A program made the position numbers and the translations under genes. Shown here piece by piece: positions 45,285-56,936 of a stretch of DNA of 64,000 nucleotides. This DNA comes from Nocardia australiensis (GTDB lineage: Bacteria > Actinomycetota > Actinomycetes > Mycobacteriales > Mycobacteriaceae), in NCBI RefSeq assembly GCF_020733705.1, contig NZ_JAJFZM010000001.1, positions 1 to 64,000 of the forward strand, given 5' to 3'. Numbering within the stretch: the stretch's first letter is position 1; each line of letters opens with the position of its first letter. The notes beneath the pieces were generated by a model, which was given only the letters and a program-made list of their open reading frames with translations, made no database searches and had not been told where the DNA came from.

Positions 45285-46148
45285 TCAGTTGACCGCGATG
45301 AACGCGACTGCCGCGAGGGCGAGCACCATCCCGACCTGCTGTAATCGGCCGACGCGTTCGCCGAGCAACACCATCGCCAACAGGACGGTCGCGGCCGGAT
45401 ACAGCGAACCGATAACGCTCACCAGCGACAGCAGCGACCCGTGGAAGGCATACAGCAGGGCCGCGTTGCTGACCACATCGAGGACGCTGATGTAGGCGGC
45501 CAGCCGCAGCGGTTCGCCGTGCAGCGTCTTGAACTCACCTACCGTCAGCGCGCTCACCCAGACGACCGCGGTCGCCGCGACCCGCTGAAACAGCAGCGGC
45601 CACAACCCCGAACCCGAGTGGGTCGCGTGCAGGAAGACGAATGCGAACCCGTACGCCACTCCCGATCCGACGGTCAGCAACGCGACCTTGCGGGTAAAGC
45701 GCAGCTCTCGACCGCCGGTGATCTCCTCGGTGACATCGTCGGGCGATTCGCGGCTGACCAACAGTACGGCGACCAACGCGAAGGCAATGCCGGCGAAGGC
45801 CAGTGCGCCGGGACGTTCCCCGATCACCAGCCCGCACAACACCGGAATGCCTGCCACCAGCACTGCCGTCAATGGCGAAACCACGGCCATCGGGCCATTG
45901 GCCAGGGCGGCATAGAACCACCACACCGCGACACCATTGGCCACGCCGGCGGCCAAACCCCACACCACCGAGGCAGCGTCCGGATGACCGCCGACGAACG
46001 GCAGCGCGACCAGGACGAGCACCACCGACATGGGATAGGAGACGACCACGATCCGCAATGCGGTCACCCGCCGGGATGCGACTCCGCCGAAGAAATCGCT
46101 CACCCCATAGCCGAGCGCGGCCACTGCGGCGAGCAGGACGGAGATCAT
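45285..46148 (-). CDS. EamA-type transporter (DMT superfamily)
   Basis: A 287-residue protein with ten membrane segments in two EamA repeats. [35 protein letters not shown] ends the first and [31 protein letters not shown] ends the second, both with the conserved GER/GE signature. The family exports small metabolites. Its ATG overlaps the smpB stop by four bases (ATGA), so it is translated with smpB, though the functional link is unclear. Confidence 0.9.
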   Translation of the reverse strand: MISVLLAAVAALGYGVSDFFGGVASRRVTALRIVVVSYPMSVVLVLVALPFVGGHPDAASVVWGLAAGVANGVAVWWFYAALANGPMAVVSPLTAVLVAGIPVLCGLVIGERPGALAFAGIAFALVAVLLVSRESPDDVTEEITGGRELRFTRKVALLTVGSGVAYGFAFVFLHATHSGSGLWPLLFQRVAATAVVWVSALTVGEFKTLHGEPLRLAAYISVLDVVSNAALLYAFHGSLLSLVSVIGSLYPAATVLLAMVLLGERVGRLQQVGMVLALAAVAFIAVN

Positions 46149-46618
46149 CTCATGCCTTTGATCCGCCGCCCTAGCTCACGGGTGACCTCGCGCTCGGCGG
46201 TGCGCTTGGCCAGATCCTGCCGCTTGTCGTAGTCCTGTTTCCCCTTGGCCAGCGCAAGCTCGACCTTCACCTTGCCGTCGGAGAAGTACATCGACAACGG
46301 CACCAGCGTCTGGTTGCCCTCGCGTGATTTGCCGACGAGCCGCTCGATCTCGCGCTTGTGCAGCAACAGTTTGCGCACCCGCCGCGGCGAGTGATTGGTC
46401 CAGGTGCCGTGGCTGAACTCGGGGATATGCAGCCCGCGCAGCCACACCTCACCGTTGTCGACAGTCGCGAAGGCGTCGACCAGCGAGGCTTTGCCCTCGC
46501 GCAGGCTCTTGACTTCGGTACCGACCAGCGCGATCCCGGCCTCGTAGATGTCCAAGATCGTGTAGTTGTGCCGCGCCCGGCGGTTGGTCGCGATGACCTT
46601 GCGCCCTTGTTCCTTCAT
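46145..46618 (-). CDS. smpB: SsrA-binding protein
   Basis: A 157-residue protein, the obligate partner of tmRNA in trans-translation. Motifs: [35 protein letters not shown] at the N-terminus, SRREIERL-type [25 protein letters not shown] in the middle, and the basic tail [27 protein letters not shown] 46618 is followed directly by [14 protein letters not shown]. It lies 950 bases from ssrA on the same strand, with one transporter gene between. Confidence 0.97.
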   Translation of the reverse strand: MKEQGRKVIATNRRARHNYTILDIYEAGIALVGTEVKSLREGKASLVDAFATVDNGEVWLRGLHIPEFSHGTWTNHSPRRVRKLLLHKREIERLVGKSREGNQTLVPLSMYFSDGKVKVELALAKGKQDYDKRQDLAKRTAEREVTRELGRRIKGMR

Positions 46619-46691
46619 AACGACAACCTTAAAGTGACGCCGCAACGGGATTATTCCCAGGTCGCAAGGCGGTAGCTCGGGCAGCGGTGGA

Positions 46692-46946
46692 CTAGCCGTG
46701 CGCTCGGAGCACGGTATACAGCACCAGCGCGGCAACGAACGCGCCGAGCAGCATGATCGTGGAGAGTCGCGGCAGCGTGGGGTAACGGCGCGGCCGTGGT
46801 GAGCGGCGGCGCAGCCACACCGGTTCGACCGAGGGGTCGATGCCGCTGGGCCGATAGGGCGGCGTGTCCCCCGCGTCGCTGAAAGGGGGGTCGCCGGAGA
46901 AGTCGGCTCCGTCTCCGTCGTCGGCGGAGCCATCACCCGATGCCAT
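46692..46946 (-). CDS. Small single-span membrane protein
   Basis: An 84-residue protein from ATG 46946. An acidic N-terminal half ([21 protein letters not shown]), a short RRRSPRPRR basic stretch, and one C-terminal helix ([24 protein letters not shown]). It stands upstream of smpB on the same strand, 73 bases before its start. No family is known; the layout suggests a membrane-anchored tail with a cytoplasmic acidic part. Confidence 0.65.
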   Translation of the reverse strand: MASGDGSADDGDGADFSGDPPFSDAGDTPPYRPSGIDPSVEPVWLRRRSPRPRRYPTLPRLSTIMLLGAFVAALVLYTVLRAHG

Positions 46947-47019
46947 AGCCAGCACGGTAGCCGTCGAATCGGCGGTGCGCCGCAATTACCGCCCAGCGCA
47001 ACACAGTTGGAACCGGCGA

Positions 47020-48102
47020 TCAGCCGAGGCGGCGGGTGAAAGCCTCACTCGCGCCACCTGTCGCGGGATCGACCGTGTACGCCCGCAGGTCGACCGTGCT
47101 CGCGGTGAGCTCCATAACCATGAATCCGAGCTCGTGATAGTTCTCGTACAGCGCGGCGTTCCCGGAGCCGCCGGGATTCAATCTGGGTTCGGCACCAACG
47201 GTTTTGGCGGCGGCGCCCGAAATGATCTGGCGCGTACCCTTCGATTCCGGTGTCGGTTCCAGCACCTGTAGCGAATGATCGTGCCCGGACAGGATGAAGT
47301 GGCACTTACCGACCACGTGATCGTCGAAGAACCGCTTGGCGTGCACGCCGTTGAGTGGCTCGATCGGCAACCCCTCGTAGCGTCCTGCGTCGCCGTGCGG
47401 GCCATTGTTGAGGTAGGGGTGATGTGTGCAGGCGACCTTCCATGGCGCCGGTGATTGCGCGATGGACTGGTCCAACCAGGCACGCTGTTCGTTCATGAAC
47501 TGGCCGTCGACAGACCAGTAAGGGTCGAAGAGCGGCGGAATATAGGAAGCGAGCGGATTGATGTCGAGCACGAAGAACTCGACGACGGGACGCTGTTCGG
47601 GAATTCGCACCGAGTAGTACCGGCTCGGCATCCACCAGCGCGGCGAATGCGCGTGATACTCGACCTCGTTGTTGCCACGCAGCAACCAGCCGCCGTCCCC
47701 GCCGTAGATCGAGCTGTTGTCGTGGTTGCCCAGCACCATCAGCCACGGGAAATCCAGTCCGGCATTGGGGTTTTCGAATTTGTCCGCGAACTGGACGTCG
47801 ATACCGCTGTTCGGGCCGGATTCGTAGATATTGTCGCCGAGGCCGAGAGCGAGCGAAAACGGCTGGCGGCCATGGGCATCGCGCATTGCGTCGGCGACGG
47901 CCCACTGGGCCCGGGTGCCGGTGCCCGCGTCCCCGGTGACGAGGACCCGAACGCTGCGATCGGCCGGGAAGTCGAACTTGGTGACATCCGGCGCGACCGG
48001 CACTGCGTTGGCGGGCGACAAGCCCATCAACGGCACGCCCGCGGCTATGGTCGCCGCGCCTGCCAGGAAGCCACGCCGCCCGATCGTGCTGTCATCTGTC
48101 AT
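47020..48102 (-). CDS. Exported metallophosphoesterase
   Basis: A 360-residue protein. A Tat signal ([21 protein letters not shown]) begins the sequence. The metallophosphoesterase core follows: [37 protein letters not shown] and LSGHDHSLQ, each holding the metal-binding Asp, Asn or His. This resembles purple acid phosphatase-like enzymes of actinobacteria. It probably hydrolyses phosphomonoesters outside the membrane. ATG 48102 follows GGAGG. Confidence 0.9.
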   Translation of the reverse strand: MTDDSTIGRRGFLAGAATIAAGVPLMGLSPANAVPVAPDVTKFDFPADRSVRVLVTGDAGTGTRAQWAVADAMRDAHGRQPFSLALGLGDNIYESGPNSGIDVQFADKFENPNAGLDFPWLMVLGNHDNSSIYGGDGGWLLRGNNEVEYHAHSPRWWMPSRYYSVRIPEQRPVVEFFVLDINPLASYIPPLFDPYWSVDGQFMNEQRAWLDQSIAQSPAPWKVACTHHPYLNNGPHGDAGRYEGLPIEPLNGVHAKRFFDDHVVGKCHFILSGHDHSLQVLEPTPESKGTRQIISGAAAKTVGAEPRLNPGGSGNAALYENYHELGFMVMELTASTVDLRAYTVDPATGGASEAFTRRLG

Positions 48103-48253
48103 GCGTTGTCCTCCGTAGTAGTGCGCGCCCGATCGGTAGCCGTTCGTCACCCGGGTAACGATCGCAGCCGCGCGACATAACCTGAACAATTGGCAACCGG
48201 CCGACTACATGCCGAGAGCTCCGCCTATCAGTTCGACCGGAACGTGCCGAATC

Positions 48254-50143
<1,890 letters not shown>

Positions 50144-50227
50144 CCTACGAGCGTCGGCCGAGAGGTAAACCCCTACATCGGGGCGGGACGGCCGGTTATC
50201 CACAGGCGGATAACAAATCCAGGCAAA

Positions 50228-50268
50228 GACCGGGACCCAGCGGCGACGGCCGTGCCCGGGTCCCGGTC
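50228..50268 (-). terminator. Hairpin terminator after ftsX
   Basis: A perfect 11-bp inverted repeat (GACCGGGACCC at 50228-50238, complement at 50258-50268) with a 19-nt GC-rich loop, 18 bases past the ftsX stop. Confidence 0.75.
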
Positions 50269-50285
50269 ATGCGATAAGGCGAGAG

Positions 50286-51191
50286 CTACTCGCGGACGTA
50301 GTAGCGCAGCGTGGCGTAGGCGGTGACGGCCGCGAATACGATGCCGATCGGCGCGATGGTCAGCGCGACCATCGCAATATCATCGCCGGTGACATGCGGG
50401 AACACATTGCTGTCGAACAGCTGGCCGAGGGCCTTGTCCACCACCATGGGCCGTGCGACGAGCAGGCCGAGGATCGCCAATCCCGATCCGATGACCGCCG
50501 CGACGACAGCCTCGAGCAGGAAGGGCAGCTGTGTGTACCAGCGGGTCGCACCGACCAGCCGCATGATCCCCACCTCCTCGCGGCGGGTGAACGCGGCGAT
50601 CTGCACCATGTTCGCGATCAGCATCAGTGCCGCCAGCGCCATCACCAGCGCCAGTCCGAACGCCGCATTGCGCAGGCCATCGAAGATGCTGACCAGGCGG
50701 TCGACGATCTCCTTGTCATTGAGCACGCTCTGCACGCCGGGCCGGGTATGGAACGTCGAGAAGATCCGCTCGTACTGTTCGGCGTTGGTCATCTTCACGC
50801 GCAGCGATGCGGGCAGCCTGGTGTCCTTGATCATGTCGATCATTTCGGGCTGGTCCTTGAAGGTAACCTCCGTAGCTTCCTTCATCGCCTCGTCACTGTT
50901 GACGAACTGGGTCGAGACCACGCCGTCGGTCTTCTTCAGATCCGACATCAGCGATTGGCACGGTTCCTTGGAACACTCCAGATCGCCCAACGACACGTCA
51001 TCGGTCAGAAACAGCCGAATCTCGACCCGGTCCATGAAGTAGTTCTCGGTCTTGTCGGCGATCCGGACCGCCAGCAGACCACCACCGAGCATGGTGAGCG
51101 ACACGGCGGTGGTCAGGATCATCGCGATGGTCATCGTGACGTTGCGGCGCAGGCCCGTGAAGACCTCACCGAAGAGGAAACCGAGCCGCAT
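50286..51191 (-). CDS. ftsX: Cell-division ABC transporter permease FtsX
   Basis: A 301-residue protein with four membrane helices, a cytoplasmic N-terminus and one large outer loop between helix 1 and 2 (about 45-165), which in FtsX contacts a peptidoglycan hydrolase. The end IAFTRREEVGIMRLVGATRWYTQLPFLLEAVVAAVIG is the FtsX core motif. With FtsE it activates cell-wall hydrolases at the division site. In the mycobacterial relative the outer domain acts on RipC. Its ATG shares one base with the ftsE stop (TAATG). Confidence 0.96.
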   Translation of the reverse strand: MRLGFLFGEVFTGLRRNVTMTIAMILTTAVSLTMLGGGLLAVRIADKTENYFMDRVEIRLFLTDDVSLGDLECSKEPCQSLMSDLKKTDGVVSTQFVNSDEAMKEATEVTFKDQPEMIDMIKDTRLPASLRVKMTNAEQYERIFSTFHTRPGVQSVLNDKEIVDRLVSIFDGLRNAAFGLALVMALAALMLIANMVQIAAFTRREEVGIMRLVGATRWYTQLPFLLEAVVAAVIGSGLAILGLLVARPMVVDKALGQLFDSNVFPHVTGDDIAMVALTIAPIGIVFAAVTAYATLRYYVRE

Positions 51192-51880
51192 TATCGACCC
51201 ACCCCGTAGACGCCGGTCGCGTCATCGCGCACCATCCGGCCCTGGTCGAGCTCGACCACCCGCCTGCGCATCGCGTCGACAATGTGATTGTCGTGCGTCG
51301 CCATCACCACCGTGGTGCCGATGCGGTTGATTCGCTCGAGTAGCAGCATGATGTCGCCACTGGTATCGGGATCGAGATTGCCCGTCGGCTCGTCGGCGAG
51401 CAGTACCAGCGGCCGATTCACGAATGCCCTCGCGATCGCGACCCGCTGCTGTTCGCCACCGGAGAGTTCGCTGGGCAGGCGATCGGCCTTGCCGCCGAGC
51501 CCCACCATTTCGAGCACTTCGGGAACCGTCCTGTCGATGAACTGCCTCCGCTTGCCGATCACCTCGAGCGCGAAGGCGACATTCTGCTGCACGGTCTTCT
51601 GCTGCAACAGCCGGAAGTCCTGGAATACGCAGCCGATACGCTGGCGCAACTTTGGTACCCGCCGTCCCGGCAGCCGGTCGACCCGAAAGTCCGCGACCTG
51701 GATCTCTCCCGCTGTGGGCGCCTCCTCCTTGAGCAGCAGGCGCATGAAGGTCGACTTCCCGGAACCGGACGGTCCGATGATGAAGACGAACTCGCCCTTG
51801 TCCACATCGACGGTGATGTTGTCGAGCGCGGGTCTCGTCGAGGTTTTATACGCCTTGGTGACGTTCCGCATGGTGATCAC
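51191..51880 (-). CDS. ftsE: Cell-division ATP-binding protein FtsE
   Basis: A 229-residue ABC ATPase. GTG 51880 gives [21 protein letters not shown], the usual FtsE start. Walker A is GPSGSGKS (36-43), the signature [14 protein letters not shown], Walker [13 protein letters not shown], and the switch histidine MATHDNHIV. It forms FtsEX with the next gene and couples ATP use to activation of septal peptidoglycan hydrolases. Confidence 0.96.
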   Translation of the reverse strand: MITMRNVTKAYKTSTRPALDNITVDVDKGEFVFIIGPSGSGKSTFMRLLLKEEAPTAGEIQVADFRVDRLPGRRVPKLRQRIGCVFQDFRLLQQKTVQQNVAFALEVIGKRRQFIDRTVPEVLEMVGLGGKADRLPSELSGGEQQRVAIARAFVNRPLVLLADEPTGNLDPDTSGDIMLLLERINRIGTTVVMATHDNHIVDAMRRRVVELDQGRMVRDDATGVYGVGR

Positions 51881-51930
51881 GGGAAGCCAGTGTAACCAGC
51901 AACCGCTGCGCACCCCCGGCAACCGGATGG

Positions 51931-52089
51931 TCAGCGCCCGGGTGGCGCGGTATTCACTACTGCCGGAACGGTATTCAACACCGGACTAGATTCCGGTGGG
52001 ACCGGTTTATCGGGCTTGACGAACAGGTACAACACGAACGTGGCGATCCATGTTGCCATGAGGATCGCCGTGGATCTACTGGGTCTCAC
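51931..52089 (-). CDS. Small membrane protein between mscS and ftsE
   Basis: A 52-residue protein from GTG 52089, which overlaps the end of the MscS gene by 14 bases. One helix ([18 protein letters not shown]) and a proline-rich tail [13 protein letters not shown]. In M. tuberculosis a proline-rich small protein (Rv3103c) has the same position between the mechanosensitive channel and ftsE, which supports this being a real gene. Confidence 0.65.
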   Translation of the reverse strand: MRPSRSTAILMATWIATFVLYLFVKPDKPVPPESSPVLNTVPAVVNTAPPGR

Positions 52090-52939
52090 TGATTCCCTCC
52101 CGGCGCAACGCTGCGGCGACTCGCACCCGCAACTCGCGACCGACCTCGAATTGCTTGCCCGGCAAAGTTCGGGCAACCATTCGGATGTTCATTTGATCGA
52201 CCGTCAGGTCTTCGACGCCCATCACGCTCGGTTCATCGAGCAGCAGGGGCTTCAACCTTCGGTCTTCGTACGCCTTTGTACCGACCGCGTGCAGGATCTC
52301 GTTGATCCGGTTGATGTCCGCGGTGGCCGCGACCGGCACGTCAATGGCCGCGCGCGCCCAATCCTTGGATAGATTCGTCACTTTCACGATCTGCCCGTTG
52401 GGCACGATGATCACCTCGCCATCCGCGTTACGCAGCGTGGTGATCCGCAGCGTTACGTCCTCGACGGTACCCTCCGCCATCTCCGAGGAGCCAGTCACCG
52501 CGATGCGAACTACATCACCAAATCCGTACTGACGCTCCGTGATCAGGAAAAATCCGGCCAAAATATCCTGCACGATGCGCTGCGCGCCGAAGCCTAGCGC
52601 GGCACCGAGGACCGCGGCGGGCGCGACGAGTCCGGTCACCGCGAAACCGAGCCGCCGCAGCACCTCCACACCGACCAGCACGTAGACAATAGTCAGCACC
52701 ACCCAGGTGACCACCTGCGCCAGCGCGTGCCGATGCTTCGCCGCCTCGGTGCGCACCAGTGCGTCGCTGCTCTGGAAGCCCGCGTCGATCTTGCGCGTGA
52801 CCCGATCCCGGATAAAGGTCGCGAACCTGCTGAATAGCATCGCGCCCAGGATCAGTAGGACAATTTCCAAGCCTTCTGAACGTAGCCAGGTGGTGAAATC
52901 AGCGGACGAGGCGAACGCCCCTACCCCCGCGACATTCAT
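52076..52939 (-). CDS. MscS-family mechanosensitive channel
   Basis: A 287-residue protein with three membrane helices. The pore helix is LVAPAAVLGAALGFGAQRIVQDILAGFFLI, the TM3 glycine/alanine-rich signature of MscS. The beta domain has GTVEDVTLRITTLRNADGEVIIVPNGQI. It should open in osmotic downshock to release solutes. ATG immediately follows the prfB stop (TAAATG). The same order (MscS-like Rv3104c, prfB Rv3105c) exists in mycobacteria. Confidence 0.93.
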   Translation of the reverse strand: MNVAGVGAFASSADFTTWLRSEGLEIVLLILGAMLFSRFATFIRDRVTRKIDAGFQSSDALVRTEAAKHRHALAQVVTWVVLTIVYVLVGVEVLRRLGFAVTGLVAPAAVLGAALGFGAQRIVQDILAGFFLITERQYGFGDVVRIAVTGSSEMAEGTVEDVTLRITTLRNADGEVIIVPNGQIVKVTNLSKDWARAAIDVPVAATADINRINEILHAVGTKAYEDRRLKPLLLDEPSVMGVEDLTVDQMNIRMVARTLPGKQFEVGRELRVRVAAALRREGISETQ

Positions 52940-54055
52940 TTAGCTCGCCTGCTCTCGCATTCGCCAGCGGATTCCGGATTCGATGAAACCATCGATGTCA
53001 CCGTCGAGCACGGCGGACGGATTATTGACCTCGTAGTTGGTTCGCAGATCCTTGACCATCTGATACGGGTGCAGCACATAGGAGCGCATCTGGTTACCCC
53101 AGGAGGCCCCCTCGTTCGTCTTCAGCGCGTCCATTTCGGCGCGCTCTTCCTGCCGCTTGCGTTCCAGCAGCTTCGCCTGCAGCACGCGCATCGCCGAGAT
53201 CTTGTTCTGTAGTTGAGATTTCTCGTTCTGACAGGTGACGACGATGCCGGTGGGGACATGTGTCAGGCGCACCGCGGAGTCGGTGGTGTTGACACTCTGC
53301 CCGCCGGGGCCCGACGAGCGGTAGACGTCCACTCGAATCTCACCCTCGGGGATTTCGATGTGGTCGGTAGTCTCGACCACCGGCAACACCTCGACCTCGG
53401 CGAAGGAGGTCTGGCGGCGACCCTGATTGTCGAACGGGCTGATCCGGACCAGGCGGTGGGTACCCATCTCGACCGAGAGGGTGCCGTAGGCGTAAGGCGA
53501 CTTCACCGCGAAGGTGGCGCTCTTGATACCTGCCTCTTCGGCGTAGGAGGTGTCGTAGACCTCGACGGCATACTTGTGTCGATCGGCCCAGCGGATGTAC
53601 ATACGCATCAGCATTTCGGCCCAGTCCGCGGCATCGACGCCGCCGGCACCGGATCGGATATTGACCAGCGCGTCACGCTTGTCGTACTCACCCGACAGCA
53701 GCGTACGAACCTCCATGGCCTCCACGTCGGCATGCAGGGCGGCCCGCTCACCATCGGCATCCGCGAGCGCGGCCACCTGAGCGTCGCCCTCTTCGCCCTC
53801 GGCCAATTCATACAGCACGGGCAGATCGTCGAGTCGCTGCCGCAATTCCTCCACGCGGCGCAGTTCGCTCTGTGCGTGCGACAACTCGCTGGTCACCTGC
53901 TGCGCGTGGTCCTGGTCGTTCCACAGGTCCGGGTCAGCGGCCTGATGCTCGAGTTCGTCGATACGACGGCGCAACTCCTCGACGTCGAGGACCGACTCGA
54001 CCGTCTTGAGGGTGGTGTCGAGTTCGGCGAGATCAGCGGAGACGTCAGGATGCAC
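52940..54055 (-). CDS. prfB: Peptide chain release factor 2
   Basis: A 371-residue RF2. The stop-codon reader motif SPF is at 206-208 and the hydrolysis motif GGQ at 251-253 in [20 protein letters not shown]. It ends translation at UGA and UAA. The gene is open throughout: the programmed +1 frameshift at an early UGA that many bacteria use is not present. Convergent or divergent genes do not overlap it; the zinc locus begins 12 bases upstream of its start in the same direction. Confidence 0.97.
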   Translation of the reverse strand: MHPDVSADLAELDTTLKTVESVLDVEELRRRIDELEHQAADPDLWNDQDHAQQVTSELSHAQSELRRVEELRQRLDDLPVLYELAEGEEGDAQVAALADADGERAALHADVEAMEVRTLLSGEYDKRDALVNIRSGAGGVDAADWAEMLMRMYIRWADRHKYAVEVYDTSYAEEAGIKSATFAVKSPYAYGTLSVEMGTHRLVRISPFDNQGRRQTSFAEVEVLPVVETTDHIEIPEGEIRVDVYRSSGPGGQSVNTTDSAVRLTHVPTGIVVTCQNEKSQLQNKISAMRVLQAKLLERKRQEERAEMDALKTNEGASWGNQMRSYVLHPYQMVKDLRTNYEVNNPSAVLDGDIDGFIESGIRWRMREQAS

Positions 54056-54066
54056 GATGGACGAGC

Positions 54067-54729
54067 CTACATTCTTTTGTTTAGTGGCGACTTGACCAGG
54101 CGGCCCTCGGACAGCTCCAGCACCCGATCACTGTTGACCGTGTCCTGTGCACGATGCGTGGCCTGAATGATCGTTGTCCCGGCATTCGTCTGCTCGCGCA
54201 GCAGTTCGTCGACAACCCGCTGCCCTTCGGCATCGAGCGCAGCTGTGGGTTCGTCGAGCAGAAGCAGGTCGCTCTGTTGCACGAGGGCTTGCGCTAAGAG
54301 AGTCCGCTGCCGCTGACCTCCGGACAGATCGCGCAGTTGCTTCCCGGCAAGGTGGCCGATCTCGAGTCTTTCGATCGACTCGTCCACGATGCGGCGATCT
54401 GCCCCGGTCAGGCGGTGTAGCAGGCGCTGTGGCCCGAAGCGCCCGAGGGTCACACATTCGCGCACCGTGAGTGGGAGCTCGTCAGCGTTCATCGAACGTT
54501 GGAAGGCGATCGCCGGCCGGGCGCTACTTCGGCAGGTGAGCGAACCGGTGTCCGGCGCGAGAACGCCGGCAATCAATGCCAGCAGCGTGCTCTTACCGGA
54601 CCCGTTGCCCCCGACGAGAGAAACGAGTGTTCCGCTCGTGATGGTGAACGAGACCTCACTCAGAGCGCGGCGAGCGCCATACCGGTATGACACCTGATCC
54701 GCTTCAACGATGGTGCCGTGATCACCCAC
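54067..54729 (-). CDS. aztA: Zinc ABC transporter ATP-binding protein (AztA type)
   Basis: A 220-residue ABC ATPase from GTG 54729. Walker [10 protein letters not shown], signature [15 protein letters not shown], Walker [13 protein letters not shown] and switch QATHRAQD. It is of the manganese/zinc-uptake type (cf. TroB/ZnuC). It is the only azt gene on the minus strand, divergent from aztB; the 97 bases between hold a Fur/Zur-like box. Together with AztB and AztC it would form a zinc importer. Assignment to Azt rests on the aztD genes downstream. Confidence 0.85.
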   Translation of the reverse strand: MGDHGTIVEADQVSYRYGARRALSEVSFTITSGTLVSLVGGNGSGKSTLLALIAGVLAPDTGSLTCRSSARPAIAFQRSMNADELPLTVRECVTLGRFGPQRLLHRLTGADRRIVDESIERLEIGHLAGKQLRDLSGGQRQRTLLAQALVQQSDLLLLDEPTAALDAEGQRVVDELLREQTNAGTTIIQATHRAQDTVNSDRVLELSEGRLVKSPLNKRM

Positions 54730-54792
54730 GCGCGTTCACTCTCCCTGCTCACTTTCCTCCAACTCGACCGGTCCTGAAGGACACCCTATAAC

Positions 54793-54811
54793 GATAACGA
54801 TTCTCATTATC
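54793..54811. promoter_or_regulatory. Fur/Zur-type box between aztA and aztB
   Basis: GATAACGATTCTCATTATC matches the 19-bp Fur-family consensus (GATAATGATAATCATTATC) at 16 of 19 positions. It lies 16 bases before the aztB ATG and 64 before aztA, so one box can control both. In a zinc-uptake locus the regulator is likely Zur (FurB), repressing when zinc is plentiful. Confidence 0.8.
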
Positions 54812-54826
54812 GCTAAGCTGCCGGTC

Positions 54827-55654
54827 ATGCTTCTGGAGTCGCTCGATCCGTTCACGGTCCCGTTCGTTGTGCGGGCGATGGTGGGAGGAGTCCTTCTCGC
54901 CGCGATCAGTGCGCTGGTGGGTGTGTGGGTGATCGTGCGTGGAATGACGTTCCTCGGTGAAGCCATGAGTCACGGGATGCTTCCCGGAGTAGCGATCGCG
55001 TCTGTCCTTGGCGGGAGTCTTGTGGTGGGAGCAGGACTCAGCGCATTAGCGATGGCCTTGGGCGTCAACGGCTTACGGAAGAGTCGCCGGTTCGGTCAGG
55101 ACACGAGTATCGGTCTGCTGTTCGTTGGCATGCTCTCGCTGGGAGTCATCATCGTCTCGCATTCCAGGTCCTTCGCCACCGATCTCACGGCGTTTCTGTT
55201 CGGTGACGTACTCGCCATCGGCGCACAGGATTTGGCTCTACTCGTCGTCGCGTTCGTGGCCATCGCGGTCGTCTCGATACCGCTGTACCGACCGTTTCTA
55301 GCACTGAGTTTCGACCCTCGGAAGGCGCAGACCCTCGGTCTGCGACCAGGTCTGACCAACATCGCCATGCTCATCCTGCTGACCGTGACGATCGCGGTGT
55401 CCTTCCACATCGTGGGGACATTGTTGTCCTTCGGCATGCTTATCGCGCCGTCGGCGGCCGCGCTCCTGGTCGCACGGAGGATCCCGGTGGTGATGGTCAC
55501 GGCCTTCGCGCTGGGTGCCTTCTCGACAGTCGCAGGTGTGCTCCTGTCATGGCATCTGGGCAGTGCCGCTGGGGCGTCGATTGCGGCGATCGCCGTCGCA
55601 ACCTTCTTCGTTCTCGCCGCAGGGCGGCATATCGCGAGCCGCTCCCTCGCCTGA
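54827..55654 (+). CDS. aztB: Zinc ABC transporter permease (AztB type)
   Basis: A 275-residue permease with eight membrane segments, the ABC-3 type of metal uptake (ZnuB/TroC). MTFLGEAMSHGMLPGVAIA and SFDPRKAQTLGLRPG are family hallmarks, and HIVGTLLSFGMLIAPSAAALLVARR is the last core motif. It starts directly after the Fur-type box, and is followed by aztD after 49 bases. Confidence 0.92.
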   Translation: MLLESLDPFTVPFVVRAMVGGVLLAAISALVGVWVIVRGMTFLGEAMSHGMLPGVAIASVLGGSLVVGAGLSALAMALGVNGLRKSRRFGQDTSIGLLFVGMLSLGVIIVSHSRSFATDLTAFLFGDVLAIGAQDLALLVVAFVAIAVVSIPLYRPFLALSFDPRKAQTLGLRPGLTNIAMLILLTVTIAVSFHIVGTLLSFGMLIAPSAAALLVARRIPVVMVTAFALGAFSTVAGVLLSWHLGSAAGASIAAIAVATFFVLAAGRHIASRSLA

Positions 55655-55703
55655 CTAGCACCGAACGAATCGTGCACCCAGCCACCAACCAGAAAGGCCG
55701 CCG

Positions 55704-56936
55704 ATGCCGCGCCGCCATTCAGCCCTGGCCCGCTCTCGTGTTCTCAGATCGATCGCGTTCGGTACAGCCGCTGCGGCAGCCGTGGCCGCCCTGACCGGGT
55801 GTGGATCGTCGGACGCTCCTGCGGACTCATCTCCGGCGCCGAAGTCCACCCCGCATGGATACGTGGAAGGGGCAAAGGAAGTTTCCGACGCGCAAGTCGG
55901 GCTGGCCTATGCAGAACGCGGATCCACCGAACTCGCGATTCTCGACCTCGCAGGAGAGACGACCAACACCGTGGCCCTGAGCATTCGCGCGGACAACCTC
56001 CTCGAGGATGGGCGATTCGTCTATGTCAGCGACAGAGACCGAACGATCGAGGTGATCGACACCGGAGTGTGGACCGTCAATCACGTCGATCACGTCCACT
56101 ACTACCGCGCGCCAACCGAATCGGTCGGAACCGTCAGCTCGGATGCACCGATGAAAAGCGTCATCGGTGACGCTGGATACACCGCGATCGGTACGGCCGA
56201 CGGCAAGATCACGATCCTCGATCGGCGCGGTCTGGAAGCCGGGCACATCACGGTCGTCGCCGAACTCTCCTCCGATGCGGCAGTGCCATTCGCCGTGCCA
56301 TACCAGGACGGCTTCCTCGTTTCCAGCGCACGAGGTGTGTCTTTGGTCGACCTGCACGGGAACCCTTCCGGCGCACTGGACGCGGAATGTCGCGAGCCCG
56401 CCGGATGGGCGATCCTACGCAGCGGCGTCGCGATCGGATGCGAAGAAGGAATCCTCCTGGTCAAGCACAAGCCCGACGGCGAGCAGAGTCTCATGATTCC
56501 GTACCCCAAGCAGGACGTCGAACGAGTTCGCGAGTTCCACTACCGGCCGCGAAGCAATGAAGCCGCAGCAGTTGCCGGCGCAGGCGTCTGGAACGTCAAT
56601 GCCTCCGAACAAACCCTGAACTACGTGCCGGTCGAGAACGCCGTTACCGCGCCGGTCGTCGCAGCGAATTCACCCGCCAACGGCGATTTCGTCCTCAGCC
56701 TCGGCGGCGACGGTCACATCCGCACCACAGCTCTGACCGATTCGACAACGATCGCCGACGCCCCCCTGCTCCCGGCCGGAACCCCCGGACCTATCCGACT
56801 CGACACCTCACGCGCCTACCTTGCCGATCGCGCCGCGTCAGTGATCTACGAACTGGATTACGCCGATCGGCTGCGCACCGCACGAACCTTCACGGTCGAC
56901 GCGAAGCCCGACCTACTGGTGGAGGTCGGGCGTTGA
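55704..56936 (+). CDS. aztD: AztD-type zinc metallochaperone, first copy (lipoprotein)
   Basis: A 410-residue protein. A signal of 32 residues ends in the lipobox ALTGC (Cys33). The rest is a beta-propeller of repeated strands with DHVHYYRAP near residue 130, a His-rich site like that at the zinc entry of AztD. AztD of Paracoccus gives zinc to AztC. The gene overlaps aztC by four bases. Several repeat units, such as GYTAIGTADGKITILDRRG, support the propeller fold. Confidence 0.85.
   Translation: MPRRHSALARSRVLRSIAFGTAAAAAVAALTGCGSSDAPADSSPAPKSTPHGYVEGAKEVSDAQVGLAYAERGSTELAILDLAGETTNTVALSIRADNLLEDGRFVYVSDRDRTIEVIDTGVWTVNHVDHVHYYRAPTESVGTVSSDAPMKSVIGDAGYTAIGTADGKITILDRRGLEAGHITVVAELSSDAAVPFAVPYQDGFLVSSARGVSLVDLHGNPSGALDAECREPAGWAILRSGVAIGCEEGILLVKHKPDGEQSLMIPYPKQDVERVREFHYRPRSNEAAAVAGAGVWNVNASEQTLNYVPVENAVTAPVVAANSPANGDFVLSLGGDGHIRTTALTDSTTIADAPLLPAGTPGPIRLDTSRAYLADRAASVIYELDYADRLRTARTFTVDAKPDLLVEVGR

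Noticed and set aside
53000..54055. Programmed frameshift in prfB
   Set aside because: The frame is continuous from start to stop with no in-frame early UGA.
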